DNA of 64,000 nucleotides from Porcincola intestinalis (lineage in GTDB: Bacteria > Bacillota > Clostridia > Lachnospirales > Lachnospiraceae): contig NZ_VULZ01000004.1 of NCBI RefSeq assembly GCF_009696445.1, positions 62,001-126,000 on the forward strand. Reading direction: 5' to 3'. Made by a program: the position numbers and the translations under genes. Below, piece after piece: positions 53,689 to 63,054 of the stretch. Numbering within the stretch: the stretch's first letter is position 1; each line of letters begins with the position of its first letter. A model generated the notes under the pieces. It had not been told where the DNA came from, did no database searches, and saw nothing but the letters and a program-made list of their open reading frames with translations.

Positions 53689-54477
53689 TCATGCCGTCAT
53701 GTGAATCGCAAGCATGAATCCGGCTGCGAGGGCGAGCGCCCAGGTGAAGCTTTCAATCAGCCTGATCTCACCTGAAATGGTGTTGCCGACCATCATTTCC
53801 CGGACGGCATTAATCATCGTGATGCCGGGGTTCAGCAGCATGATGTCACCGATCATGATCATCGGCCTGCTGAAATACGGGACGACCCGGCAGATCGCGC
53901 CGATCCCCAGTCCGACGATGGCTGAAACAACCATCGTATACAGAATCCGGTTGGTGGAGTACTTCCCAAGCGTGCACTGGAGCAGAACGATCAGAAGCGA
54001 GAAGAGTGCCGCTGCAAGCCCGTCCGGTACGCTCCCGCCAAAGAAGACGGAAAAGCTGAAGGCGCCGAGTGCATTGCCAAGAATCAGAATCCACACGGGA
54101 TTTGTTCTCTGCCGGATCCGGTCAATCTCCCTCTCGAGCGCTGATACTGTCATCGGCGAGCTGCAGCAGCGTCTCGACAGGTCATTGAGTCTGTCCAGCC
54201 TTTCGAAGTCAATGTTGTCGTTGTCCCCGACGCGCCTCGTCTGCGTCACCGTCACGCCGTCCGAAAAACGAAGCGTGATGGCAATGCTGAAAACGATGAC
54301 GTACACATCCGGTGTCGCACCATATGCGCGCCCCAGGCGGCAGAGCGTGTCCTCCACCCGGTTGATCTCCGCCCCGGACTGAAGCATCAGCTCCCCGATA
54401 TCCAGAATCCGCTCCAGGAGACGCTCCTTGTTTATGGAATCAGAATCCCTGTTCTGTGAATGCTTGTTCTCTGTCAT
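53689..54477 (-). CDS. Threonine/serine exporter, large subunit (ThrE, DUF1212)
   Basis: A 262-residue membrane protein. The cytoplasmic N-terminal domain has LMLQSGAEINRVEDTLCRLG, the family signature, then TQTRRVGDNDNIDFERLDRL and about five membrane segments from residue 130 with MIGDIMLLNPGITMINAVRE. It would form the exporter with the ThrE_2 half at 52486-52959. It is the first gene of a minus-strand group; the promoter must lie in the 286-base gap upstream. Confidence 0.9.
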   Translation of the reverse strand: MTENKHSQNRDSDSINKERLLERILDIGELMLQSGAEINRVEDTLCRLGRAYGATPDVYVIVFSIAITLRFSDGVTVTQTRRVGDNDNIDFERLDRLNDLSRRCCSSPMTVSALEREIDRIRQRTNPVWILILGNALGAFSFSVFFGGSVPDGLAAALFSLLIVLLQCTLGKYSTNRILYTMVVSAIVGLGIGAICRVVPYFSRPMIMIGDIMLLNPGITMINAVREMMVGNTISGEIRLIESFTWALALAAGFMLAIHMTA

Positions 54478-54763
54478 TTTTCTATACGATATCTGTCACT
54501 GCCGCCCAGATTCAGGAAAGGCAGCATCCTCTTCTAGCTGCCCCGATTTCTCACTGCATGGCGGCTCTTTCAACGCATCAAGCCCCATAAGGTTGTTGGA
54601 AGGCAGCATCCTGCACCCGCTGAAACCACCTCCTGCACTATACCAAAATTTGCTCCGCAGCGCGATGGAATTTTACACGATCGATCAAGATTGATCCGCA
54701 ATGTGCCATGCTCTATAATATTTTTCGCGTGAAAACAATGGAATTCAAAGGGTTCAGATAACG
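54478..54763. other. Divergent spacer between ThrE and phosphatase genes
   Basis: 286 bases with no gene. AAGGCAGCATCCT occurs twice as a direct repeat (about 54518 and 54600), 82 bases apart, possibly a regulator site. No clear terminator or promoter is certain. Confidence 0.35.
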
Positions 54764-55588
54764 GTGATATCAGGAATGTCAGAATTGTTAGATCAATCAG
54801 AAATACAGCAAGCGTCAGAACGAAATCCCTTCCCTGTGAGGGACGAGATCAATTTCAGAGATCTGGGCGGGTATCGGTCCTCAGACGGGCGAACCATTCG
54901 CCGGGGCTGTTTTTACAGAAGCGGCGGCCTCTACAAGATGAATGCTCAAGAGCTTGCCTTCCTGAAATCGCTCCGCATCCGCACGCTGCTTGATCTGCGA
55001 ACTAAGGAGGAAGCTGCCAAAAAGCCGGATCCTGTTCTGCCAGGCGTTACAATCCTGCAGCACAGCGGTGTTGTGTCCGCCGGCGGCGAGGAGATTGATT
55101 TTTCACCGGCGGGAATGAAGCTTCTTGGGGAAGCCGGTCTCACTCAGATTGAGAATATGCACAGGTATTATCAGATGATGCCGTTTCACAACGAGGCTTT
55201 TCACATCCTGATGCAGGAAGTGATCAGCGGGAATGTTCCTGTCCTGTTTCATTGTGCAACCGGAAAAGACCGCACGGGCGTCTCCGCAATGATTCTCCTC
55301 CTGCTGCTTGGCGTACCGGAGCAGACCGTCCTTCAGGATTACCTGCTCAGCAATTATTACCGCCGCGATGTCATCCGGCGGCACATGGAAGAAGACCAGG
55401 CTGTCATTCGACAGCACCCGGAACGGGAAGCCCTCCTGCAGCTGCAGCATGGTGTCTCCCCGAAGATCGGCCTGGAAATTCTGGAAACCATCCGGAAGAC
55501 CTGCGGCGGATATGAGGGGTATTTTGAGAAAGAGTACGGGCTGGGGCAAGCAGAGGTTGAGAAGGTAAGGGAAAGGTACCTGGTCTGA
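54764..55588 (+). CDS. Tyrosine-protein phosphatase
   Basis: A 270-274-residue cytosolic phosphatase of the Y_phosphatase3 type. VRDEINFRDLGGYRSSDGRT is the family opening and LFHCATGKDRTGVSAMILLL the P-loop with catalytic C and R (HCx5R). The general acid is expected in the loop near LLDLRTKEEAAKKPD. The start is the GTG at 54764 (AAAGGG 10 bases before) or the ATG at 54776. It stands alone between opposite-strand neighbours; such enzymes in Clostridia act on phosphotyrosine or phosphoinositide-like substrates. Confidence 0.9.
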   Translation: MISGMSELLDQSEIQQASERNPFPVRDEINFRDLGGYRSSDGRTIRRGCFYRSGGLYKMNAQELAFLKSLRIRTLLDLRTKEEAAKKPDPVLPGVTILQHSGVVSAGGEEIDFSPAGMKLLGEAGLTQIENMHRYYQMMPFHNEAFHILMQEVISGNVPVLFHCATGKDRTGVSAMILLLLLGVPEQTVLQDYLLSNYYRRDVIRRHMEEDQAVIRQHPEREALLQLQHGVSPKIGLEILETIRKTCGGYEGYFEKEYGLGQAEVEKVRERYLV

Positions 55589-55617
55589 CCGGCTTCGGTT
55601 CTTCCCTGCATCAGAGC

Positions 55618-56358
55618 TTACCGATTAAGTGAATCTATATATTCCGACGGTGTCATGTCCATCACCTCATGGAATACTTTGTTGAAATACTTTCTGTCTG
55701 TAAAACCAGTTTCATAAGCCACATCTTTTAGAGTTACACCGCCTTCCTTCAGCAGGAGAAGGGCACGGCTAATCCGGTAACTCTTGATAAACTTTGAAAA
55801 CGTCTGACCAACATCTCTTGCAAAAAGATAGCTCAAATATTCAGGTGTAATGTTCAGCTGCTCGGCAATGTGCTGTTGATTAAGATTGCACTTGTATCCA
55901 CTCTCAATTATATCCAGTGTGCTCTTCACCAACGGATGCGCTTCCGGAAACTGTCCTCGCAAGCTTTCTGTAGTTTCCTCCCGCCCTCCTGTTCCATTCG
56001 TTTCAATTTTTAAAAGAACTCTCTTCAATTCGTCCTTCATAGGTGGCTTCAGAATATAGTCATCGCATCCAAGCTGCATGGCTGCCCGCGCATATTCAAA
56101 CTCGGCATAAGCACTCACAAGCACAAAATGCGTATGATAGTTCTGACTTCTTGCGGCCTCAATGAGCTCAATTCCGGACAAGTATGGCATTTTGATATCC
56201 GTAAAAACCACATCTGGATGCTGTTCCTGAATCATTTCCAATGCGGTTCTTCCATTCGACGCCAAACCGACAATCTGATAGTTTTCTCCGAGAGACCGAA
56301 TCATTTCCCTGAGGCCTTCTCTCGCTCTCTGCTCGTCTTCTGCAATCACGATCTTCAT
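55618..56358 (-). CDS. YesN-type response regulator (receiver plus AraC domain)
   Basis: A 246-residue regulator. The receiver has EDE at 7-9 and VVFTDIKMPYLSG with the phospho-acceptor D54; residues 140-246 are an AraC-type double helix-turn-helix (LNQQHIAEQLNITPEYLSYL and LKDVAYETGFTDRKYFNKVF). It is shorter than typical YesN (about 500), lacking the middle domain. It is 31 bases after the YesM-type kinase and must work with it to control the alpha-glycoside operon upstream. Confidence 0.93.
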   Translation of the reverse strand: MKIVIAEDEQRAREGLREMIRSLGENYQIVGLASNGRTALEMIQEQHPDVVFTDIKMPYLSGIELIEAARSQNYHTHFVLVSAYAEFEYARAAMQLGCDDYILKPPMKDELKRVLLKIETNGTGGREETTESLRGQFPEAHPLVKSTLDIIESGYKCNLNQQHIAEQLNITPEYLSYLFARDVGQTFSKFIKSYRISRALLLLKEGGVTLKDVAYETGFTDRKYFNKVFHEVMDMTPSEYIDSLNR

Positions 56359-56389
56359 TCACCAAAACCTCTATCCAGGAACCGTCCCA

Positions 56390-58303
56390 CTACAGATACT
56401 CTTCTTCAGCGTCATCCTGTAAAAAACTATGAGGCAGAGGCAGTTCAAGAAGAAACCGGGTCCCCTTCCCTTCCTCCGTCCAAAACCGGATCTCCAATCT
56501 TTCTCCGTAAAAAATTCTCAACCTTGCAGCAACATTCTCAAGCCCGATCCCGGTGCCCTCCATATGGATAAATACTGCGGCAGACAACTTTTCCTGTACG
56601 GCATGACTCTGATCATCACTCATCCCGCAGCCATTATCTTCAATGAGGATTTCCATTCTGCCATCTTTCCCCATTCGTCCCGTTACGCTGATAAAACAGT
56701 CCTTTTCCTTCTCTACAAACCCGTGTCGGATTGAATTTTCAACGAACGGCTGAAGAAACAACTTGCAGCACGGCCATTCCAGATACTGAGGCGGAAATTC
56801 AACCCGATAATCAAACCGATCCATCAGTCGAAACTTCTGTAGCGCAAGGTACTGTGTAACCCAGTGTACTTCATCTCCAAGCGTTACCGCCCCCGTCGAG
56901 CTTGAGTAAGCATAACGCATAATATCGGATAGCTTTCTCAGCATCTCAGATACTTCCTCGTTCCCCTGTTCCGCAGCACTCATGTTAATCGCATTCAGCG
57001 TATTACACAGAAAATGGGCATTGATCTGAGATTCCAGTGCATGCATCTGCGCATCCGCGGTCTTCCTGACTGCCTGAATCTGTTCCTCATTCTGACGCGC
57101 ATTTTTCTCTTTCCATTCTTCCAATGCATCAGCCATCTCATTGTAATTTTCAGCGAGTTTCCATATTTCGTCCTCCCCTTTGATCTCAATCCGCGTTTTC
57201 CACACGCCCTTTCTGACACTATTCATCGCTTTTTGGATACTTCGAATTGGAGAGAGCGCTCTTCTTGTCATAACAAATTGAACTGCACTGATTAACAAGA
57301 TCGCCAGGAGCAGGACCGTGACGCCTTTGTGGTATCGCATACGGATGATCCCGTTTAATCTTTCTACATCCAATGCAATATTGAGGTTCCATCCTGTTTT
57401 ATCAATTTCAGTCGATACAATTCGATATTTCCCCTCAGGCGCGACATTTTCCAATCTCCTCCCAACCATCCCAGATTCAGGAGCATACACCAAATATCCG
57501 TTTTGATCCGTAATATACGTATCTGTATAGTTATTCGACATGCCCGTAATCTGACTGAAAAAAGCGCTTACAGAAGACAATTCAAAACTCAGGACAAGGA
57601 TGGAGTCAACCTGATCAGGCGACGTATTTCCCGGAAGGGAGAATGCAATATTGATCATATTTCTGCAGGTATATACAGGCGCCTCCTGAGTATGAAAGAT
57701 AAACTGATTCGGTTCAGTGGTCCAGACACACTTCGGAACGGTATTCTGCTCCAACTGATCAAACAATTTACTTGAAAGGTTTTCAAGCAATCGCTCATTG
57801 CTCTGATTCCAATATGCTTCAGTCCCGGTCAAGTTACCGATCACACGGTTCCTTTGAAAAAGGATGTTCCCATCGGCAGTCATAAGCAGAACGTTAATCA
57901 GTTCTCCTCCACTCTCCTTAAAAGTCTGTTCCAGCTCATGTCTCAGCGTCAGCTTTGAAAGTGTGTCGTCCGGATCTTCCCGCAGCGCAGTTGCCGACTC
58001 TATCAAATCAGCATTCAGGGATAACTTTGCCCCAACTTGTATGACGTTATCGATATTTCTTCTGATTGTACTCTCCTCAGTGTTGAGAAGAACTTTATCT
58101 GTCTGTGTAGAATTTTCAATCAGATACTGCAGATATTGTGTTTGAAGATAAAACAGGAAGGCCATGGATGCTCCAACAAGTGAGAACATCATGATGATGG
58201 ATACTCTCAGAAAATAGTTGGTACGGAGAGCCCTTATAAATCGCTTCAGAAATCCACCTGGACTTTTGATACGACTCCTTTTATATGCACCCTTCCAGTT
58301 CAC
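56390..58303 (-). CDS. YesM-type sensor histidine kinase
   Basis: A 637-residue kinase. One membrane helix near residue 35, an extracellular Cache-like sensor to about 340, a second helix (VTVLLLAILLISAVQFVM), a HAMP domain (ALSPIRSIQKAMNSV), a His_kinase domain with ALESQINAHFLCNTLNAINM (consensus QINPHFLYNTL, here A and C at two positions), and HATPase motifs IEDNGCGMSDD and GIGLENVAARLR. With YesN it senses an extracellular sugar or the binding protein. The start at 58303 is 71 bases after YesL. Confidence 0.92.
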   Translation of the reverse strand: MNWKGAYKRSRIKSPGGFLKRFIRALRTNYFLRVSIIMMFSLVGASMAFLFYLQTQYLQYLIENSTQTDKVLLNTEESTIRRNIDNVIQVGAKLSLNADLIESATALREDPDDTLSKLTLRHELEQTFKESGGELINVLLMTADGNILFQRNRVIGNLTGTEAYWNQSNERLLENLSSKLFDQLEQNTVPKCVWTTEPNQFIFHTQEAPVYTCRNMINIAFSLPGNTSPDQVDSILVLSFELSSVSAFFSQITGMSNNYTDTYITDQNGYLVYAPESGMVGRRLENVAPEGKYRIVSTEIDKTGWNLNIALDVERLNGIIRMRYHKGVTVLLLAILLISAVQFVMTRRALSPIRSIQKAMNSVRKGVWKTRIEIKGEDEIWKLAENYNEMADALEEWKEKNARQNEEQIQAVRKTADAQMHALESQINAHFLCNTLNAINMSAAEQGNEEVSEMLRKLSDIMRYAYSSSTGAVTLGDEVHWVTQYLALQKFRLMDRFDYRVEFPPQYLEWPCCKLFLQPFVENSIRHGFVEKEKDCFISVTGRMGKDGRMEILIEDNGCGMSDDQSHAVQEKLSAAVFIHMEGTGIGLENVAARLRIFYGERLEIRFWTEEGKGTRFLLELPLPHSFLQDDAEEEYL

Positions 58304-58374
58304 CTGCTCCTCCCCATTCTGCAGTCATTCACATGGTTCTTATTTTAATGCAAATTCACCAATTGCAAAGATAA

Positions 58375-58992
58375 TTATTCTTGTCCACCCTGAAAAGACC
58401 GGATTTTCTTTTCAACCAAGCCATTCAAAAACCAGGTGAAAAACCCGGGAACCAGAAGAACAGTCAGCGGAAACCGATATACTGCATAATATCCTGCCAT
58501 CAACAATGCAATCCCTGCTATTGTTTGCAGAGGATAATGATAGGTACAAAATACTGCCGGTTTTAAGTACCATCCAAAAGGCATACGATATCTCGATATC
58601 AGCGGAAACAGATAGCAGCAGACTGCCATGACTGCCAGAAACAGTACCAGATAAAGTGCACATAATAACCATTGCACATGTCCATGGAATAATTTACTGC
58701 TTATCCCAAAATTCAGCAGAAACAAAGCCGACAGCAAAAAGCTGGACAGTCCGTGCAGACTTCCTATTTTTAACGAATTTTTCCAGGTAGCCCAGAAACG
58801 TTCGGTCACACTTTCTCTGTCTTCCACTACAGACCTGGAAACAGCATCATAAATTGCCGCTGCTGATGCCCCAATTGTGACAATCGGCAGGCTTCCAAGA
58901 ATCCACCAGATTGAAACAAGCATAAGGTCAAACGCTTTACTTCCCCATGTAAATACCGGACCACTATATGCAAAAACACTCTTCTTGGACAT
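58375..58992 (-). CDS. YesL-like DUF624 membrane protein
   Basis: A 205-residue protein with five or so membrane helices. KAFDLMLVSIWWILGSLPIV is the DUF624 opening (LN.. WWL.. PIVTIG type). Members are found in Firmicute sugar operons with YesM/YesN and an ABC importer, and their role is unknown. AGCAGGTAAG precedes the ATG. A hairpin separates it from the GH31 gene. Confidence 0.92.
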   Translation of the reverse strand: MSKKSVFAYSGPVFTWGSKAFDLMLVSIWWILGSLPIVTIGASAAAIYDAVSRSVVEDRESVTERFWATWKNSLKIGSLHGLSSFLLSALFLLNFGISSKLFHGHVQWLLCALYLVLFLAVMAVCCYLFPLISRYRMPFGWYLKPAVFCTYHYPLQTIAGIALLMAGYYAVYRFPLTVLLVPGFFTWFLNGLVEKKIRSFQGGQE

Positions 58993-59014
58993 ATTGCTTA
59001 CCTGCTATAAAGAA

Positions 59015-59067
59015 GGGATTCCCATCCATCATGTTTTTCCCTGCACATACAGAAAGATGAGAATCCC
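59015..59067 (-). terminator. Hairpin after the GH31 gene
   Basis: Minus strand GGGATTCTCATC pairs with GATGGGAATCCC (one mismatch), followed by TTCTTTAT. It may end or reduce transcription before YesL-YesM-YesN. Confidence 0.65.
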
Positions 59068-59079
59068 TGCATCAGTATG

Positions 59080-61152
59080 TTATTCGAAGCAGAACCCATT
59101 CCTTGTGAACACTGGAATCTGCTCAAGCGGAGCCGGAACCTCTACCCTTGATCCTCCTTCGTAGATATCCCCTGTCCAGTAATTCTTCCATGTAGCTCCT
59201 TTTGGGAAATATACTGAAAGCTTACGTTCTCCTTCATGCATGACAGGCGCAACCAGAATCTCCGGTCCGAACATGTATTCTGTCTCGCAGTCCCAGCATT
59301 CCTGATCTGCCGGGAAATCATAAAAGAGCGGCCGCATGACGGGTGTACCTTTATCATGTGCATCCTTCATTACTTCAGTGATATATGGTTTCATTGTTTC
59401 ACGAAGGAACAGGTACTTCTTCAGAATCTCATATACCTCAGGTGTATAGCTCCAGACTTCGTTGGGTGCCCCAGACACACAGGTTGCCCCGCCACTTGTC
59501 CCAACCTGTGGCTGCATGGGCCAGCGAACGCCATGAAGCCGCATAACCGGACAGAAGGTTCCATACTCGAACCATCTGATAAGAAGTTCATGGAACTTCG
59601 GGTCATCCACCCATGCGCCAAAAAAGCCGCCAATGTCGGTTGTCCACCACGGAATCCCGGCAATTCCCATGCTTAATCCAGCCGCAAACTGATTCCGGAG
59701 GCTCTCAAAGGAAGACATAATGTCGCCAGACCAGACCAGTGCGCCATATTTCTGAGATCCAGCCCACGCACAGCGAAGCAGATTAATAATATTGTGCTGA
59801 CCTTCCGCCTTCATCCCGTCAAAGAATGTCTTTGCGTACATCACCGGATAGATATTGCCAACCTCCACATCTGGCCCAAGGAAATACCGATAATTGTCGT
59901 AATCATAATATGTGTATTCCGGCTCTGCCTCATCGAGCCAGAATACCCTGATTCCCTTGTCGTAATAGTTCTGCTTTGCCTTCCCCCAGACATACTTCCT
60001 CGCATCTGGATTTGTAGCGTCAAAATGGAGCGTATTTCCCTGGAAATCCATTGAGATCGGGTATCCTCGATCTACACGGATCAGATATCCTTTTTCGTTC
60101 ATTTCCTGGAAATTCTCACTTCTGTAATCCACCGTCGGCCAGATCGAAACCATCAGCTCGATCCCCATCTCCTTCAATTCCCTGATCATTGCGTCTGGAT
60201 CCGGCCAGTAAACCGGGTCGAACTTCCATTCACCCTGCATTGGCCAGTGGAAAAAGTCAATTACAATCACAGAGATTGGGAGCCCTCTTTTTTTATATTC
60301 GCGGGCGACATCGAGGAGCTCGTCCTGTGTCTGATAACGCAACTTGCACTGCCAGAACCCCATCGCATAATCTGGCATCATCGGGACTTTCCCCGTTGCT
60401 GAAGCATACGCTTCCTCTATTTCTGAAGGCGTGTCTCCTGCTGTAATCCAGTAGTCCAGTTTCTTCGTAGATTCCGCCTCCCAGGTTGTAATATTTTTTC
60501 CGAAGTTTACTCGTCCTACAGCAGGATTATTCCAGAGGAATCCATATCCCAGAGACGAGATCATAAACGGAACTGAAGACTGTGAGTTTCGATGCGCCAG
60601 TTCCAGATCCATCCCCTTCTGGTTTAGGTAAGGCTGCTGATACTGTCCCATACCAAAAATTTTTTCCTCTGGATTTGATACAAATCTCGCCTTCAGATGA
60701 TAATCTTCGCTTCCGATGATTGCCTTGAATTCGCGAGCATCCACCATCAGAGAACTCGTCGTACTGCTCTGCATATCATTCTTGTTTCGAAGATACTCCT
60801 CAAGCAGAAGTTCTCCCTTTTCGTTACGGAATTCAATTTTTCCGATGTTATTGATAATGGCAGTGATTTTGCCATTGGTGATCTGAGCCTCCAGCTCTCC
60901 AATCCTGATTTCCGAATTGCTCTCCGGAACCTCCTCCGTCAATGCCCATTTTTCCTGTGGCATCTCTGCACACTTCGTCGCTGTCACTCGGAAACTGTTC
61001 TGTCCCCATGGAGCAATCACCAGTTTCTCCGCCCCAAGCCTGTAGCAAAGAGCATTTGCTTCCGTAAAATAATACCCGAACCTGCGCCTGGTCTGTCCGG
61101 CGACTTCCGCAGATGCTGTTCCCATTGAATTCATGATAGCCTGTTCTCCCAT
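59080..61152 (-). CDS. GH31 family alpha-glycosidase (alpha-xylosidase/glucosidase-like)
   Basis: A 690-residue cytosolic enzyme. An N-terminal beta domain leads to the barrel; FWLDEAEPEYTYYDYDNYRY holds the catalytic nucleophile aspartate (LDEAEPE), and YGALVWSGDIMSSFESLRNQ the acid/base aspartate (SGD). GIAGIPWWTTDIGGFFGAWV and FCPVMRLHGVR are further family motifs. The WLDEAEPEY type is frequent in alpha-xylosidases and related enzymes; exact specificity cannot be told. It directly follows the MalG-like permease, so it hydrolyses what the importer brings in. Confidence 0.93.
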   Translation of the reverse strand: MGEQAIMNSMGTASAEVAGQTRRRFGYYFTEANALCYRLGAEKLVIAPWGQNSFRVTATKCAEMPQEKWALTEEVPESNSEIRIGELEAQITNGKITAIINNIGKIEFRNEKGELLLEEYLRNKNDMQSSTTSSLMVDAREFKAIIGSEDYHLKARFVSNPEEKIFGMGQYQQPYLNQKGMDLELAHRNSQSSVPFMISSLGYGFLWNNPAVGRVNFGKNITTWEAESTKKLDYWITAGDTPSEIEEAYASATGKVPMMPDYAMGFWQCKLRYQTQDELLDVAREYKKRGLPISVIVIDFFHWPMQGEWKFDPVYWPDPDAMIRELKEMGIELMVSIWPTVDYRSENFQEMNEKGYLIRVDRGYPISMDFQGNTLHFDATNPDARKYVWGKAKQNYYDKGIRVFWLDEAEPEYTYYDYDNYRYFLGPDVEVGNIYPVMYAKTFFDGMKAEGQHNIINLLRCAWAGSQKYGALVWSGDIMSSFESLRNQFAAGLSMGIAGIPWWTTDIGGFFGAWVDDPKFHELLIRWFEYGTFCPVMRLHGVRWPMQPQVGTSGGATCVSGAPNEVWSYTPEVYEILKKYLFLRETMKPYITEVMKDAHDKGTPVMRPLFYDFPADQECWDCETEYMFGPEILVAPVMHEGERKLSVYFPKGATWKNYWTGDIYEGGSRVEVPAPLEQIPVFTRNGFCFE

Positions 61153-61174
61153 ATGTGTTTATCCTTTCTATTTA

Positions 61175-62059
61175 TTATTCCTTTACTGCTCCCGCCGTCA
61201 TCCCCCCGACAATATATTTTTGAAGGAAGATAAACATGAATATGACCGGAAGTACCAGAATCGCTCCATATGCCATAATACAGTTCCATTTTGTCCCGTA
61301 CTTGCTCTGAAACTTGTGAATGTTTGCGGTCAGCGGCCTCATCTCCGGCTTGACATTAAAGGTCATAGAATACATCAGATCGTTCCACCCATTCAGGAAG
61401 GAAATCGTGACGATCGTGATAATCCCGGTTTTAACCGCGGGAATCATTACCAGAAAAAAAGCCTGCAATGCGTTACAGCCATCGATTCTGGCTGCTTCGT
61501 CAAGTGTGACGGGAACACTTTTAAAGTATGGCCTGAGTGTAACAACTGCAAAAGGTACCGCCCCTGCAGCGATCGCAATCGGTGGTGCAGCATAGGTTCC
61601 GAGAAGATGCATTTTGCTGAATGTCAGATACATCGGGGTCAGCATCAGGGATGCAGGAAGCATCTGTGCTACCAGAAAAATAAGCAGAAATGCCTGATAG
61701 CCTCTGACCTTATAGCGCCCCATTCCATATGCTGCCGGAATCCCGAAAAGCATCGTCAATATCATCGTAAAAAGGCCATTTAAAAAACTGTTTCTCAAGG
61801 ATGCAATGAAGTCCTTGTCTCCCAGATTCGCCATCCACGGGTCAATTGTGAATTCATGCGGGAAATATGTCAGTACTTTGCCGAATGTTTCCATGTCCGA
61901 CTTGAAAGAAAGCTGAAGCATCCAGTAAATCGGAAACAGAAAGACCACCGCGATGATGACTGCAATAACTGACAGCCTGAGATTTCTATGCCATTCCCTT
62001 GAATGCCTGCGTTTTTCGGAAGCAGGCAAGGATTTTATCCTGTCAGGCTCCTGATTCAT
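61175..62059 (-). CDS. MalG-type ABC sugar permease
   Basis: A 294-residue permease of carbohydrate uptake transporter family 1 with six helices. The EAA loop VPVTLDEAARIDGCNALQAF is present. The start overlaps the MalF-like stop (ATGA) with AAGGAGG upstream. An ATPase (MsmK type) is not encoded here; a shared one elsewhere is expected. Confidence 0.95.
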   Translation of the reverse strand: MNQEPDRIKSLPASEKRRHSREWHRNLRLSVIAVIIAVVFLFPIYWMLQLSFKSDMETFGKVLTYFPHEFTIDPWMANLGDKDFIASLRNSFLNGLFTMILTMLFGIPAAYGMGRYKVRGYQAFLLIFLVAQMLPASLMLTPMYLTFSKMHLLGTYAAPPIAIAAGAVPFAVVTLRPYFKSVPVTLDEAARIDGCNALQAFFLVMIPAVKTGIITIVTISFLNGWNDLMYSMTFNVKPEMRPLTANIHKFQSKYGTKWNCIMAYGAILVLPVIFMFIFLQKYIVGGMTAGAVKE

Positions 62060-62961
62060 GCCTCTTCCTCCTTGTCATCTTTTCTGAGCAACAGTAAATA
62101 CAGGATTCCAATCAGCAGCAGGCAAAGAAACAGTACAATTGCGACTGCTGATCCCTTTGAGAATTGATACTGTGTAAAGGAGAGCATATAGGAGTAGGTT
62201 CCTAAAACATCCGTTGAATTCAGCGGGCCTCCCGCCGTCATGATAAACATCAGGTCGAATGCACGAAATGTGTAGATGAATCCGAGCATCAAAACCGCAA
62301 GAATAGAGTCTTTCATCAGTGGCATTGTGATCTTCCAGAATTGCTGCATCCTGCCGGCTCCGTCAATCGCAGAGGCTTCATAGACATCTTCCGATATATT
62401 CGACATTCCGGATATCAGAAGGAGCATATTAAACGGAATTCCCACCCAGCAATTCATAATCACAACAGCAATCATGGCAGTTGACGTAGATGTCAACCAT
62501 GCCGGTCCTGCTATACCGACCTTTGAGAGTAAGTTATTTATCAGACCGCTATTTAAAAACAGATTCTGTCCGAGCAAGCCGGTGACAGCCATCGGCATCA
62601 TGTACGGAATCAGCATGAGACCTCTGATTGGTCCGGATAATGTAAACTTTTTGTAGAAAAAAAGCGCCAGTAAATACCCGATCGTAAACTGAAAGATCAG
62701 GCTTCCGATTGTGAATACAAATGTATTCTTCAGAACCAGAATAAATGTCGGATTATGGAACAGCTCTATATAGTTCTGAAAGCCAATGAATTTCGATGTC
62801 CCGGTCGCAAGGTTACGGACACTGGTATCTTTGAAACTTAAAATAAAATTGTAGACAATCGGGTAGCCTACCACCACGAGCATGTACAGAACTCCCGGAA
62901 GAATAAAGCCATATGCCTCCCTTGTCCGCCTTCCATTCGATCTTCTTTTTTTTGCAGTCAT
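62056..62961 (-). CDS. MalF-type ABC sugar permease
   Basis: A 301-residue permease with six helices. The EAA loop ISEDVYEASAIDGAGRMQQF is present, then FWKITMPLMKDS. It follows the binding-protein gene after a strong hairpin. It pairs with the MalG-like permease downstream. Confidence 0.95.
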   Translation of the reverse strand: MTAKKRRSNGRRTREAYGFILPGVLYMLVVVGYPIVYNFILSFKDTSVRNLATGTSKFIGFQNYIELFHNPTFILVLKNTFVFTIGSLIFQFTIGYLLALFFYKKFTLSGPIRGLMLIPYMMPMAVTGLLGQNLFLNSGLINNLLSKVGIAGPAWLTSTSTAMIAVVIMNCWVGIPFNMLLLISGMSNISEDVYEASAIDGAGRMQQFWKITMPLMKDSILAVLMLGFIYTFRAFDLMFIMTAGGPLNSTDVLGTYSYMLSFTQYQFSKGSAVAIVLFLCLLLIGILYLLLLRKDDKEEEA

Positions 62962-62997
62962 GTCTTTTCCCCATCTTTCCTGATACAGTCTTGATAT

Positions 62998-63039
62998 GGA
63001 GATTGCCGGTTCCCCCTGAGAGGAGAACCGGCAATCTCC
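62998..63039 (-). other. Hairpin between binding-protein and MalF-like genes
   Basis: GGAGATTGCCGGTTC and GAACCGGCAATCTCC form a perfect 15-bp stem, loop 12, with no U-tract. It starts 15 bases after the binding-protein stop. Confidence 0.75.
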
Positions 63040-63054
63040 GAAATGACTTTTATA

